A DNA stretch of 53,387 bases from Caryophanales bacterium UBA6877 (GCA_002451465.1 DKCJ01000015.1:1-53387), one strand, 5' to 3'. Shown: positions 26,915 to 36,942, numbered from the stretch's first letter. Program-made: numbers and translations. Notes: a model not told the origin generated them from the letters alone.

Positions 26915-27913
26915 TTAAAAACGTGTAGAATCTTTCTTAATATAAATTGATTCGAACTTATATTGTTTTTCAACTAAATTATTGTTAATTAAATCAATTA
27001 ACATATACATTGCTCTTCTTCCAACATCTTGATTATCAATAAACATATTACTAATTTGTGGACGAATTATACTACTATATTTAGTCCCAATTATTGATAA
27101 AACCTCAATGTCTTCAGGAACTCTTAAACCACTATCAGTAGCAGCATTTAAAACTGCTGCAGCAATTGAATCACGATAAGCAATAACGTATTCACGATGA
27201 CCAGTTTTAAATCTTTCCATAAAATCATGATATGTTCTTTTATAACTATCGTCACAATTCATAATATCGTATTCTCTATCAGCTTTAATGTGGGTTGTAA
27301 TAAAGGCGTTTTCAACACGAGCTAAAAGTCTGCCAGCATTATGAACATGCAAGAAAGTCATCTTTTTATCGCCTCGATTAAAATAATCTTGAATAATTGA
27401 TTTAATTAAATGTTCATAACCAAAACTAATTGAACCGATTTTACTAGCAGTAAAATCATTATTAATAGCAATAACTGGCACAGAATATGAATTAAAAATA
27501 ATTAAATCATCTTTCCCAAGCTCATCATCAAAAACAATAACGCCATCAACATGTGATTTAATAACTTTTTCAAGGCAAGAAAGAGCATCTTCTCTTGAGT
27601 GAGATGTTGTATAAAGAGATACACTAAATCCTTTATCTCTACAAACTTCACAAATACCATTTAAAAGATTTGAAATATAAACATAATTTGCACTCGGAAT
27701 AATAACACCAATATTGGTAGTTTTATTAGTCGCTAAAGCTTGTGCTAAACCACTAGGTTTATAACCAAGCTTTTTAATAACGGATAAAACTTTTTTCTTA
27801 GTACCTTCTTTAACAGATTCGGAATTATTAATTACACGCGAAACTGTAGCTAAAGAAACTCCACTCTCTTTAGCAACTTCATATATTGTTACTCTTTCTT
27901 TAAGGTTATCCAT
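26915..27913 (-). CDS. LacI/GalR-family transcriptional regulator (CcpA-like)
   Basis: A 332-residue repressor. The N-terminal helix-turn-helix and hinge are clear (VTIYEVAKESGVSLATVSRV, then NNSESVKEGT and LGYKPSGLAQAL), followed by a periplasmic-binding-protein-like sensor domain. The HTH resembles CcpA, but the sensor domain is divergent (for example FGYEHLIKSI in place of the usual motifs), so a sugar-specific or CcpA role is undecided. A strong GGAGG precedes it. It probably regulates itself or sugar genes elsewhere; the neighbours are tRNA and purine genes. Confidence 0.87.
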   Translation of the reverse strand: MDNLKERVTIYEVAKESGVSLATVSRVINNSESVKEGTKKKVLSVIKKLGYKPSGLAQALATNKTTNIGVIIPSANYVYISNLLNGICEVCRDKGFSVSLYTTSHSREDALSCLEKVIKSHVDGVIVFDDELGKDDLIIFNSYSVPVIAINNDFTASKIGSISFGYEHLIKSIIQDYFNRGDKKMTFLHVHNAGRLLARVENAFITTHIKADREYDIMNCDDSYKRTYHDFMERFKTGHREYVIAYRDSIAAAVLNAATDSGLRVPEDIEVLSIIGTKYSSIIRPQISNMFIDNQDVGRRAMYMLIDLINNNLVEKQYKFESIYIKKDSTRF

Positions 27914-27937
27914 ACAACACCTCCAAAAGTTATTTTA

Positions 27938-27966
27938 ATTATAACAAAAGAAATAAAATAATGTAA
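27938..27966 (-). promoter_or_regulatory. Promoter of the LacI-type regulator gene
   Basis: On the minus strand TTACAT and TATAAT are 17 bp apart, with a TG one base before the -10 (extended -10). The -10 is about 25 bp from the start codon. A 7-bp inverted repeat (AATGTAA / TTACATT, 27960-27987) overlaps the -35 and could be an operator. Confidence 0.7.
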
Positions 27967-28037
27967 CAAATTATGAAAATTTACATTTTTACAAAATTAT
28001 TTTCTTTCATTTTATTTTAATAATTTGAATATTAAAA

Positions 28038-28068
28038 AATCAGCATTTCATCGAGTGAAATGTTGATT
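28038..28068 (-). terminator. Terminator after ytpR
   Basis: A 13-bp stem with one G-T pair and loop TCGAG; on the minus strand it is followed by TTTTTT. It closes the leuS-to-ytpR gene run. Confidence 0.85.
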
Positions 28069-28096
28069 TATAAATATTAAAGTTAGTTATATTAAA

Positions 28097-28708
28097 CTAA
28101 ATTTCCTTGAAAAAATCTGATCCAACAACTGCTTTTTCATCAAGTTCTAAAAGACCATGCTTATTTTCATACCCTGGAAGAGCAAGTTCTCTACCACTAC
28201 AAAGCATTCCATTAGATTGAACACCAAGTAATTTTGATGGAATAATTTGTTGTCCATTAGGCATAAAAGTATAAGGAAGAGCACAAACGCACTTTAATCC
28301 AACTCTTGCATTATATGCGCCACAAACAATATCTAAACATTCTTTGTCTCCTACATCAACTTTTAAAATATGAAGATGTTCAGATTCAGGATGTTCTTCT
28401 AAATCTTTAATTATAGCTACTCTAAATCCTGATTCTTTTTCTTCTTCTAATGGAGATAAAGAAGCATTAACTAATAAATCATTGACTACTTCTAACATCT
28501 TTTTATTAATTAGAGGAATAAAGCCATCAACTTTAAGTTTCATTACATCACTAAAGTTCAAAATATTAATACCAATTAAAGTATCATCTTTATAAAGAGC
28601 AACAACATCGTTTTTCTTAACAACTCTATCAGGTTTTGCATTACTATTAAAAACAATCATTAACACATCCCCAATAGTTTTATAGTTATAATAAATTGCG
28701 TATTTCAT
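28097..28708 (-). CDS. ytpR: YtpR-like tRNA-binding domain protein
   Basis: A 203-residue relative of the N-terminal domain of PheT, with a tRNA-binding OB fold in the C-terminal half (HPESEHLHILKVDVG, DIVCGAYNAR, SNGMLCSGRELAL). Like Bacillus YtpR it begins with a YYN-xx-GDVLMIV strand. I therefore keep the start at 28708, even though it overlaps trmB by 23 bp. Its cellular role is unknown, perhaps tRNA-related. Confidence 0.88.
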   Translation of the reverse strand: MKYAIYYNYKTIGDVLMIVFNSNAKPDRVVKKNDVVALYKDDTLIGINILNFSDVMKLKVDGFIPLINKKMLEVVNDLLVNASLSPLEEEKESGFRVAIIKDLEEHPESEHLHILKVDVGDKECLDIVCGAYNARVGLKCVCALPYTFMPNGQQIIPSKLLGVQSNGMLCSGRELALPGYENKHGLLELDEKAVVGSDFFKEI

Positions 28709-29366
28709 TTTCTTTTGTCCTCACTAATGTATCTTTAGTATTGCTAACTACTATTCGATAAATTTTATTTCCTAATCCTTTAAACTTTTCTTCATACTCC
28801 GTTAGAGCATCAAATTCACAAAGTTCATTATATTCTAAATTAATTTCATCGATTTTCCATTTAAATTTCTCATACATTTTTAAAGAATAATCAAAAAGAT
28901 CTTTATTGTCGGTTTTTTGATAAATTTTTCCATCAATTTTTAAAATGTATGAATAATTAAGCAAAAATTTTTCACTTGTTAAACGACGATTTTCGTGTTT
29001 TCTTTTAGGCCATGGATCACTAAAGTTTAAAAATATTCCTTCAATTGAATTCTTTTCAATTTGATTTGCAAATATATAAAAATCTCCCGCAACAAGTTTA
29101 ACATTTGTTAATTTACTTTCATCAATTTTTTTAAGACAAATTCCTGCAATAGTTTTATTTAATTCAATAACTATAAAATTTAAATCTTTAAATTTTTCGG
29201 CTAAAGATAAAATAAATTCACCTTTTCCTGGACCAATTTCAATATATGTTTTCTTACTTTTAATAAAAGAAGAGATTTTTTCTTTATCTTCATCTTTTAA
29301 ATTAAATTGATTATCTTTATGATCTAGTAAATAATCAACAGCCCATCTTTTAAATTTAACACGCAT
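28686..29366 (-). CDS. trmB: tRNA (guanine-N7-)-methyltransferase TrmB
   Basis: SAM-dependent enzyme making m7G46 in tRNA. The family signatures are RVKFKRWAVDYLL, the SAM loop YIEIGPGKGEF, and NFSDPWPKRKHENRRLT. It has 226 residues. Its start codon overlaps the pepV stop by one base (TAATG). Confidence 0.95.
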   Translation of the reverse strand: MRVKFKRWAVDYLLDHKDNQFNLKDEDKEKISSFIKSKKTYIEIGPGKGEFILSLAEKFKDLNFIVIELNKTIAGICLKKIDESKLTNVKLVAGDFYIFANQIEKNSIEGIFLNFSDPWPKRKHENRRLTSEKFLLNYSYILKIDGKIYQKTDNKDLFDYSLKMYEKFKWKIDEINLEYNELCEFDALTEYEEKFKGLGNKIYRIVVSNTKDTLVRTKENEIRNLL

Positions 29367-30724
29367 TATTTTAATTTACCTAATTCTACAATTGCATGAG
29401 CATAAAGAGGCATACTTAAATAGAAATCTTCTAAATCAATTTTTTCGTTTGCTCCATGAATTCTATCTTCTTTACCAGGAAAGTGACTACCAAAAGCAAC
29501 AATATTTTTAGCTTCTTTAGCATATGTTCCTCCACCAATCGCCATTGGTTTATTCTTTGTGTCATGAGTTTCATCAACATATACTTTTTCAAGAGCTAAA
29601 ATAAATGGCGTAGTTTCTGGATTGAAATAAACTACAGGTTGAGCTTGATTTTTATGAATTGGTAAATCTAAAAGTTTACCAATTTTATCAATAACTTCAT
29701 CGCTATTAACGTTTTCTGGATATCTAAAATTAACAACAAATTTAAAATCACCATCTTTATAAGAAATCATTCCAACATTATATGTTGTAACGCCAAGAAA
29801 CTTAGATTCATAAAAAGCATCTAAATCTCTACCATTTGGATCCTTATATAAATTATAAAGTTTATTAAAAAGAGGGATATTATAACATTCACCAACTGTT
29901 TTTAACATGATAAGACCAGAATTAACTCCAAGTTCAGGAGTTGATCCATGAGCCGAAATACCAATAAATTCCACTTCTAATATATTTTTATCTTCTTTTA
30001 AAATCTTATAATTTATATCTTTATTAACTAAATATTCTTTTAATTTTTGACCATCTTTAAGTGTTACAATTGCGCTATCAATAACGGCATTTGGTGCAAC
30101 ACCAGCTTTAATTTCAATAATTGGTGATAAATCACACTTACCTTCATAATAATAATCACGAATTCCTTTTTCACCATAAATTAAAGGGAAATCTCCATCT
30201 GGTGTAAATCCATAAGTAACATCTTTTTTCTTTAAAACATGGAAATAATAATCTAGACAAGAAGAACCCCTCTCTTCATCTCCGCCTAAAACAAGTTTAA
30301 CTTTAAAACCTTTAATTAATCCATTATCTTTTAAAGCTTTAAGTGCATAATAAGCAGCTATAGCTGGCCCTTTATCATCACTTGTTCCTCTTCCATACAT
30401 TTTATTATCATGAATTTCTGCACCAAATGGAGGATACTCCCAATCTCCGCTAACAGGAACAACATCAAGGTGAGCAAAAATACCAACAACATGTTCACCA
30501 TCTCCATAAGAAATTTCTATACAATGACCATCACATGTGTCAACATTAAAACCATCTTTTAAAGCAAGACGATTCATGTATTCCATGACATCATGTACGC
30601 CTTTTCCATAAGGCATATCTTTATTAACAGTCGCTTCATCATAAACACTATTAATGTGAATAACGTCTTTTAAAGTATCAATCGCTATTGACTGATAGTT
30701 TTTCATTAAATTTTTATAATCCAT
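29366..30724 (-). CDS. pepV: PepV-type M20 dipeptidase
   Basis: Zinc dipeptidase of the PepV/Sapep type. The metal-site motifs are AHLDVVPV, GRGTSDDKGP, GGDEERGSS and PDGDFP. ATG at 30724 has AAGGAG 5 nt upstream and is preferred to a GTG two codons earlier. It has 452 residues. The ECF gene stop lies 2 nt upstream of the ATG. Confidence 0.92.
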   Translation of the reverse strand: MDYKNLMKNYQSIAIDTLKDVIHINSVYDEATVNKDMPYGKGVHDVMEYMNRLALKDGFNVDTCDGHCIEISYGDGEHVVGIFAHLDVVPVSGDWEYPPFGAEIHDNKMYGRGTSDDKGPAIAAYYALKALKDNGLIKGFKVKLVLGGDEERGSSCLDYYFHVLKKKDVTYGFTPDGDFPLIYGEKGIRDYYYEGKCDLSPIIEIKAGVAPNAVIDSAIVTLKDGQKLKEYLVNKDINYKILKEDKNILEVEFIGISAHGSTPELGVNSGLIMLKTVGECYNIPLFNKLYNLYKDPNGRDLDAFYESKFLGVTTYNVGMISYKDGDFKFVVNFRYPENVNSDEVIDKIGKLLDLPIHKNQAQPVVYFNPETTPFILALEKVYVDETHDTKNKPMAIGGGTYAKEAKNIVAFGSHFPGKEDRIHGANEKIDLEDFYLSMPLYAHAIVELGKLK

Positions 30725-30726
30725 AA

Positions 30727-31386
30727 TCACTCCTTTTTATTTTCATTTGTATTACTAAGATTATTAATATGATAAATTTTATTAACTGCTAAGTAAATAG
30801 AAGGGACAACAATTGCCGCTAAAACCGCTTCTAAAAGCGCTCCTACTGTTACGTTAGCTCCAATAAATATAATAAATGTTGGATAAGCTTTTAAAAAATC
30901 ATTTATTAATGTTCCTAAACCTAACATACTTGAAATGTTAAACACATCAAGTAGACCAAAAACATATAATGAAGTTAAAGTTAAAAAACTATGAACAATT
31001 GTTAAAATAAACGCTAAGACAGGAACAAGCGAAATAAATAAAGAAAATTTCTTAATTTTCTTTAAATAATCAAAAGATACCCCACTTAAAAAACCAAAAA
31101 GAACTCTTGGCAAAATAGAAATAAAAGGATTAACAAAAAAATAGTCAACTGTTGAAGGAAATTGTAAAGCTTTTAATAAACTTAAAAAACCAAAAACAAA
31201 GCCAAAAAGAGTTGATTCTCTTACACCAAATAAAGCAGCACTAACTAAAACGATAACATGTATTGTTGTAAAAGAAATTGGCCCAATCGTAATATAGCCA
31301 ACATATGGAACAAAAGTGAAAATTATAAGTAAGGCAATAAACAATGCATCAATTGTGATCTTTTTTAATAACTTAATATTTCTCAT
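30727..31386 (-). CDS. ECF transporter S component, probably for pantothenate
   Basis: A 219-residue protein with about six hydrophobic segments and the layout of energy-coupling-factor substrate-binding subunits (N-terminal ITIDALFIALLIIFTFVPYVG, and FGVRESTLFGFVFGFLS). It follows coaX by 2 nt. That linkage suggests pantothenate uptake (PanT-like), which is inference. The EcfA and EcfT subunits are not in the window. The stop codon is TGA. Confidence 0.8.
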   Translation of the reverse strand: MRNIKLLKKITIDALFIALLIIFTFVPYVGYITIGPISFTTIHVIVLVSAALFGVRESTLFGFVFGFLSLLKALQFPSTVDYFFVNPFISILPRVLFGFLSGVSFDYLKKIKKFSLFISLVPVLAFILTIVHSFLTLTSLYVFGLLDVFNISSMLGLGTLINDFLKAYPTFIIFIGANVTVGALLEAVLAAIVVPSIYLAVNKIYHINNLSNTNENKKE

Positions 31387-31388
31387 AT

Positions 31389-32138
31389 TTATTTCCTATT
31401 CATCTTATAAATTTCATATAACCCTTCAAGAGTTAAATATGGCTCATATTCAAAACAAACTATTTGATTTTTTATAACTTCACTAAATCCACCAGTTAAA
31501 ACACGGTTTAATGAATATCCTAATTCTTTTTCCATTCTTCTAGCAAATTCACTAACCATAAAAGCTTGCCCATAAACAATACCAGATTGAATGCATTCCT
31601 TCGTATTTTTTGAAATTATATACTTTGGTTCTTCAAGTGGCGTTTCTAAAAGTTGCGAAGTATTCTTCACTAAACTTTCTAAGCTTATTTTCATTCCACT
31701 CGTAATCATTCCACCAATTAAAGCACCATTTTTATCAATAACATACATTTTTGTTGCTGTCCCTAAATCGGCAACGACAAGTGGCGCTTTAACTTTTTTT
31801 AAAGCGCCAATTGCTCCACATAAAAGATCACTACCAAGTTCACTTGGATTATCAATCTTTATTGGAAGCCTTGTTTTTAGGTTTTTGCTTACAATTAAAG
31901 GTTCAATCTTATAAACCTTCTTAATTGCGTTTTTTAAACAATTTGTAAGAAGTGGAACAACACTTGAAATAATTGCTCCGCTTATTTCTTTTTCGTTAAG
32001 CATCGTAGAAATTTCTCTAGAATACTCATCACTACTAAAACTTCGATTAGTATTTATTTTAAAGACGCTCTTTAAAGAGTCGCCATTAAATAACCCTAAC
32101 TTTATTAATGTATTTCCAATATCAATGACTAAAATCAT
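31389..32138 (-). CDS. coaX: Type III pantothenate kinase
   Basis: First step of CoA synthesis, phosphorylating pantothenate. An ASKHA fold is shown by VIDIGNTLIKLGLF (phosphate-1, D6), SELGSDLLCGAIGA and VVADLGTATKMYVID (catalytic Asp region), then GGMITSGMK. It has 249 residues. It is cotranscribed with the probable pantothenate transporter downstream and tex upstream. Confidence 0.94.
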   Translation of the reverse strand: MILVIDIGNTLIKLGLFNGDSLKSVFKINTNRSFSSDEYSREISTMLNEKEISGAIISSVVPLLTNCLKNAIKKVYKIEPLIVSKNLKTRLPIKIDNPSELGSDLLCGAIGALKKVKAPLVVADLGTATKMYVIDKNGALIGGMITSGMKISLESLVKNTSQLLETPLEEPKYIISKNTKECIQSGIVYGQAFMVSEFARRMEKELGYSLNRVLTGGFSEVIKNQIVCFEYEPYLTLEGLYEIYKMNRK

Positions 32139-32196
32139 TTTTAATTCCTTTCTACAGTCCTAATAGGTACCGTGAATTTATATATATAAATATATT

Positions 32197-34338
32197 TTAT
32201 TTACCAACTTGCTTAATTGAAAGACTAATTCGCTTTTTAGCGACATCTACTCCAATTACTTTAACTTTAACAATATCATTTACATTAAATAAATCAGCTG
32301 GATCTTTAACAAATTTGTTAGATAACTCACTTATATGTACTAAACCATCTTGATGGACATTAATATCAACAAATATTCCAAAATCCATGATATTTCTAAC
32401 TGTTCCATTTAAGACCATACCAACTTTTAAATCTTTAATGTCTTTTACATCATTATTTAATTCAACAATTTTAACCTCATCACGAACATCTCTTCCAGGT
32501 TTTCTAAGCTCGTTAATAATATCATTAAGTGTTTCTTCACCAATATTAGTTTCTTTAACAATATCATTTTTATTTAAAGTGTCTAATTTAGCATTTCTTG
32601 TTTCTTCATTATCTTTTTTAAGATCAATATTGCACTTTTTTAATATTAAATCAGCAACTTTATAACTTTCTGGGTGAACAGAGGTATTATCTAATGGATT
32701 GTCTCCATCAATAATTCTTAAAAAACCAGCCGATTGCTCGAAGGCTTTAGCACCCATTCCTTTAACTTTTTTAAGTTCTTCACGGTTTTTAAAAACATGC
32801 TCAGTTCGATATTCATAGATATTTTTTGCTAAACTTTTTGAGATACCAGAAATATATTTTAATAAAGAAACTGAGGCGGAATTAAGGTTAATTCCAACCG
32901 TATTAACTGCATCTTCAACAACATTTGTTAAACTAAAATCAAGTTTCTTTTCATCCATATCATGTTGATATTGACCAACACCAATGGCCTTTGGATCAAT
33001 TTTTACAAGTTCAGCAAGTGGATCTTGTACTCTTCTTGCAAGAGATATCGCACTTCTTTCTTCAACAGCTAACTTTGGAAATTCTTCTTCACCAAGTTTT
33101 GAAGCACTATAAACTGATGCTCCACTTTCATTAACAATAAAAATCTTTATATTTAAGTTATTATCTTTAATAATTTTATTTAAAACAACTTCAGATTCTC
33201 TAGAAGCTGTACCATTACCTAAAGCTATATAATCAATTTTATTATTCTTAAGAAGTTTTGTTAATTCTTCAATAGATTTATTAACTTGATATTCTGAATT
33301 AGCAGTAATGTAGGTGTGTCCTATTAAACTTGGTACACCATTTTCATCAACTAAAGCATATTTACAACCTGTTCTAAAACCAGGATCAAAACCTAATATT
33401 TTTTTACCTTTTAAAGGTGGATACATCAAAAGTTGATAAAGATTCTTTTTAAAAACAATAATAGATTTATCTTCAGCTTTTGAGAATAAATCATTTCTAA
33501 TTTCGTTTTCTACACTAGGAAAAATAAGTCTTTTTAAACTATCATCAATTGCTTCAATTAATAAATCTTTATATAAACTTTTTTTAATAGTATCTTTTTT
33601 AATATGATCTTTAATTAAGGTATCGTCATAATCTAATTTAACTTTTAAACATTTTTCTTTTTCACCACGATTAATAGCAAGAATTCTATGAGCAGGAATC
33701 GATCTTATAGGTTCTTTATAATCTTTATACATTGAATAGGTATCTTTTTCATCAGGAGTTAATTCTTTTGTGATGATAAGACCTGAATTATAAATAAACT
33801 TTTTAATATATCCTCGATAATCAGCGTTATCGCTAATCATTTCGCTTATTATATCAAGAGCACCTTGAAAAGCATCTTCTCGCGTTAAAACTTTCTTTTC
33901 TTCGTTTATAAAAGAAGAAACATATGAATCAAAATCATCAACTTTTTCTTCATTAAAGATAGTATTTGCAAGAGGAAGAAGACCTTTTTCTCTAGCAATT
34001 GAGCCTCTTGTCTTCTTTTTAGGTTTATATGGTCTATATAAATCTTCAAGTTCCGCTAAAGTTTTAACATTTAATATCTTATCTTTAAGTTCGTCAGTTA
34101 GCTTCCCTTGTTCTTCAATAGATTTTAAGACAACATCCATTCTCGCTTCAAGATTTCTTAAATAAAGCAATCTTTCTTCTAAATTTCTTAAGTCAACATC
34201 GGTTAAATTACCAGTTGCCTCTTTACGATATCTTGCAATAAAAGGAACTGTATTACCTTCATCTAAAAGTTTAATAGCACTTTCAACGCTACTTTTTTTC
34301 AAATTTAATTCATTTGAGATTATTTCACTAATATTCAT
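32197..34338 (-). CDS. tex: Tex-family RNA-binding protein (S1 domain)
   Basis: A 713-residue nucleic-acid-binding protein related to Spt6. It has the Tex N-terminal helical region (VPFIARYRKEATGNLTDVDL), a YqgF-like domain (LGFDPGFRTGCKYALVDENG), HhH elements (VKGMGAKAFEQSAGFLRI) and a C-terminal S1 domain (VGMVLNGTVRNIMDFGIFVDI). It overlaps the end of leuS by one base. Confidence 0.95.
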   Translation of the reverse strand: MNISEIISNELNLKKSSVESAIKLLDEGNTVPFIARYRKEATGNLTDVDLRNLEERLLYLRNLEARMDVVLKSIEEQGKLTDELKDKILNVKTLAELEDLYRPYKPKKKTRGSIAREKGLLPLANTIFNEEKVDDFDSYVSSFINEEKKVLTREDAFQGALDIISEMISDNADYRGYIKKFIYNSGLIITKELTPDEKDTYSMYKDYKEPIRSIPAHRILAINRGEKEKCLKVKLDYDDTLIKDHIKKDTIKKSLYKDLLIEAIDDSLKRLIFPSVENEIRNDLFSKAEDKSIIVFKKNLYQLLMYPPLKGKKILGFDPGFRTGCKYALVDENGVPSLIGHTYITANSEYQVNKSIEELTKLLKNNKIDYIALGNGTASRESEVVLNKIIKDNNLNIKIFIVNESGASVYSASKLGEEEFPKLAVEERSAISLARRVQDPLAELVKIDPKAIGVGQYQHDMDEKKLDFSLTNVVEDAVNTVGINLNSASVSLLKYISGISKSLAKNIYEYRTEHVFKNREELKKVKGMGAKAFEQSAGFLRIIDGDNPLDNTSVHPESYKVADLILKKCNIDLKKDNEETRNAKLDTLNKNDIVKETNIGEETLNDIINELRKPGRDVRDEVKIVELNNDVKDIKDLKVGMVLNGTVRNIMDFGIFVDINVHQDGLVHISELSNKFVKDPADLFNVNDIVKVKVIGVDVAKKRISLSIKQVGK

Positions 34339-36740
34339 TATTTCACCACTATATTTACAATTCTATTTTTAACAACAATTACTTTAACAATTGTTTTACC
34401 TTCAATATTTTTCTTAACATTTAAAGAATTTAAGGCTTGTTCTTTAACTTTTTCATCATCACTATCTTTTAAAATCTCAATGGTATCTCTTAATTTTCCA
34501 TTAACTTGAACACCAATTTTAATTTTATTTAAGACAAGCTTAGTTTCATCATAAGTTGGCCATTTTTCATAAGTAATTAAGTCTTTATGACCGAGTAAAG
34601 ACCAAATTTCTTCACCAACAAATGGACATATACAATCAAACATCTTGATAAAACCTTCAAAATAAGGTCTATAGATTTCTTTTGCTTTATAAACTTCATT
34701 AATAAAAATCATCATTTGAGAAATTGCGGTATTAAATTGTAAATTCTCAAAATCTTCAGTGACTTTTTTAACAGTGAAATTATAAACATAATCAAGTTCA
34801 CCATCGTTGGTGTCTTTAAATTTATTTTTCATTTCATCTGTATCAATGATTCTATATATACGGTCAATGAATCTTTTACTACCTTCAAGTCCCTTATCAT
34901 TCCATGGAAGTGAGGCTTCAAGTGGTCCCATAAACATTTCATATAACCTTAAAGCATCGGCACCATATTCTTTAACAACATCATCAGGATTTACAACATT
35001 TCCACGAGATTTAGACATCTTTTCGCCATTTGAACCAAGAATCATTCCTTGATGGAATAATTTTTTAAATGGTTCTTTTACTGAAACAACTCCCATATCA
35101 TAAAGGAATTTATGCCAAAATCTTGCATATAAAAGGTGAAGAGTTGCGTGCTCTTGTCCACCAACATAAAGATCTACTGGTAACCAATGATCTAATAATT
35201 TTTTACTAGCAAGTTCTTTATCATTATGTGGATCAATATATCTTAAGTAATACCAGCAACTACCAGCCCATTGAGGCATAGTGTTGGTTTCTCTTAAAGC
35301 ATGTTTCCCATCTACTATAACATTTACCCAATCTTTTAGTTTTGCAAGTGGAGATTCACCATTTCCACTTGGTTCATATTTATCCATTTCTGGCAAAACA
35401 AGAGGGAGTTCACTATCTTTTACTCTTCCTAAACTACCATCATCAAAATGATAAATTGGGATAGGTTCTCCCCAATATCTTTGTCTTGAGAATAACCAAT
35501 CACGTAATTTATAGTTAACTTTATAGTTGCCTTTATGCATTGAAATTAATTTTTCTGTAACAGCATTTTTTGCTTCCGCAATATTCATGCCATTAATAAA
35601 ATCACTATTAATATGTTTTCCATCTTCTGTATAAGCTGACCCACTAATATCGCCTTCAATAACTTTTTTAATTGGTAAATTATATTTTTTAGCAAAAGCG
35701 TAATCTCTATCATCATGAGCAGGAACCGCCATAACAGCACCTGTTCCATAACTTGCTAAGACATAATCTGCAATAAAAATTGGTATAACGCTATTATTAA
35801 TTGGATTAATAGCATAACTTCCAGTAAATACTCCAGTTTTATCTTTATTAAGTTCGGTTCTATCTAAATCGCTTTTATGACTTGCAAGATCAATATATTC
35901 ATTAACAGCCTTTTCTTGTTCTTTACTTGTAATCTCTTTTACAAGAGGATGTTCAGGTGCTAAACAACAATAAGAACAACCAAATAAGGTATCAGCTCTT
36001 GTGGTAAATACTTCAAAAGTTTTATCACTATCTTTTACGTTGAATGTAATGATTGTTCCTTTACTTTTTCCAATCCAATTACGTTGGAGTTCAATAGTAG
36101 ATTTTGGCCAATCAACAAGGTCTAAATCACTTGCTAAACGATCTGCATAACTTGTAATTTTTAAAACCCATTGTTTCATAGGTTTACGAATAACAGGATA
36201 TCCACCACGTTCACTTTTCCCATCAATAACTTCTTCATTTGCTAAAACTGTACCTAAAGCAGGACAAAAATTAACAGGTTTATTTGCAATATAAGCAAGA
36301 TTATTATCAAACATCTTTAAGAATATCCATTGTGTCCATTTATAGTATTTTGGATCACAAGTGGTTATTTCTCTATCGTAATCATATGAAAAACCAAGGG
36401 ATTGAATTTGTTTTCTAAAATGATTAATATTCTTTTCTGTAAATCCCCAAGGATGTTCATTCATTTTCATTGCATATTGTTCAGCTGGAAGACCAAAAGC
36501 GTCCCAACCAATTGGATGAAGAACATTAAATCCTTGCATTCTTTTCATTCTAGCAATTATGTCAGTTGCTGTATAACCTTCAGGATGTCCAACATGAAGT
36601 CCTTGACCAGATGGATAAGGAAACATATCTAGAACATAATATTTTGGTTTTGAAAAATCACTAGTATCACATTTATATGTTTTATTTAATAACCAGTATT
36701 CACGCCACTTTTTTTCTACATTAATAAAATCGTATCCCAT
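34338..36740 (-). CDS. leuS: Leucyl-tRNA synthetase
   Basis: Class I synthetase charging tRNA-Leu. The HIGH-type motif is in YPSGQGLHVGHPEGYTATD, the editing (CP1) domain includes FEVFTTRADTLFG and YGTGAVMAVPAHDDRDYAFA, and the KMSKS loop is EKMSKSRGNVVNPDD. It has 800 residues, as expected for a bacterial enzyme. It is preceded by a T-box with a CTC (Leu) specifier and heads the leuS-tex-coaX-ECF-pepV-trmB-ytpR run. Confidence 0.97.
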   Translation of the reverse strand: MGYDFINVEKKWREYWLLNKTYKCDTSDFSKPKYYVLDMFPYPSGQGLHVGHPEGYTATDIIARMKRMQGFNVLHPIGWDAFGLPAEQYAMKMNEHPWGFTEKNINHFRKQIQSLGFSYDYDREITTCDPKYYKWTQWIFLKMFDNNLAYIANKPVNFCPALGTVLANEEVIDGKSERGGYPVIRKPMKQWVLKITSYADRLASDLDLVDWPKSTIELQRNWIGKSKGTIITFNVKDSDKTFEVFTTRADTLFGCSYCCLAPEHPLVKEITSKEQEKAVNEYIDLASHKSDLDRTELNKDKTGVFTGSYAINPINNSVIPIFIADYVLASYGTGAVMAVPAHDDRDYAFAKKYNLPIKKVIEGDISGSAYTEDGKHINSDFINGMNIAEAKNAVTEKLISMHKGNYKVNYKLRDWLFSRQRYWGEPIPIYHFDDGSLGRVKDSELPLVLPEMDKYEPSGNGESPLAKLKDWVNVIVDGKHALRETNTMPQWAGSCWYYLRYIDPHNDKELASKKLLDHWLPVDLYVGGQEHATLHLLYARFWHKFLYDMGVVSVKEPFKKLFHQGMILGSNGEKMSKSRGNVVNPDDVVKEYGADALRLYEMFMGPLEASLPWNDKGLEGSKRFIDRIYRIIDTDEMKNKFKDTNDGELDYVYNFTVKKVTEDFENLQFNTAISQMMIFINEVYKAKEIYRPYFEGFIKMFDCICPFVGEEIWSLLGHKDLITYEKWPTYDETKLVLNKIKIGVQVNGKLRDTIEILKDSDDEKVKEQALNSLNVKKNIEGKTIVKVIVVKNRIVNIVVK

Positions 36741-36942
36741 AATAAAACTCCTAAATGCTTAAGGACGTATATTTTACGCGGTACCACCTTAATTCATTTA
36801 TATAAAATAAATGCACTCATTAATTTCTAACTTTTTTGTGATGAGATTTTATTAATAATTATTAGTTTTCACCAACCACTAACTCTCTTAAAAATTACTT
36901 AATAAATTAGTTCACTATTAGACTTAAATATCTTATCACAAA
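36741..36942 (-). ncRNA. Leucine T-box leader of leuS
   Basis: On the minus strand the conserved T-box core AAGGTGGTACCGCG is at 36790-36777 and pairs with ACGTCCTT downstream. Stem I is closed by TTTGTGAT (36942-36935) and ATCACAAA. The specifier codon CTC (36845-36843) precedes an A and the closing helix, so it reads Leu. Stem III is CATTTAT/ATAAATG. The bulge UGGU matches a tRNA 3' end with discriminator A. Uncharged tRNA-Leu should increase leuS expression. The switch after the T-box includes the ribosome site AGGAG rather than a separate terminator. Confidence 0.93.
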
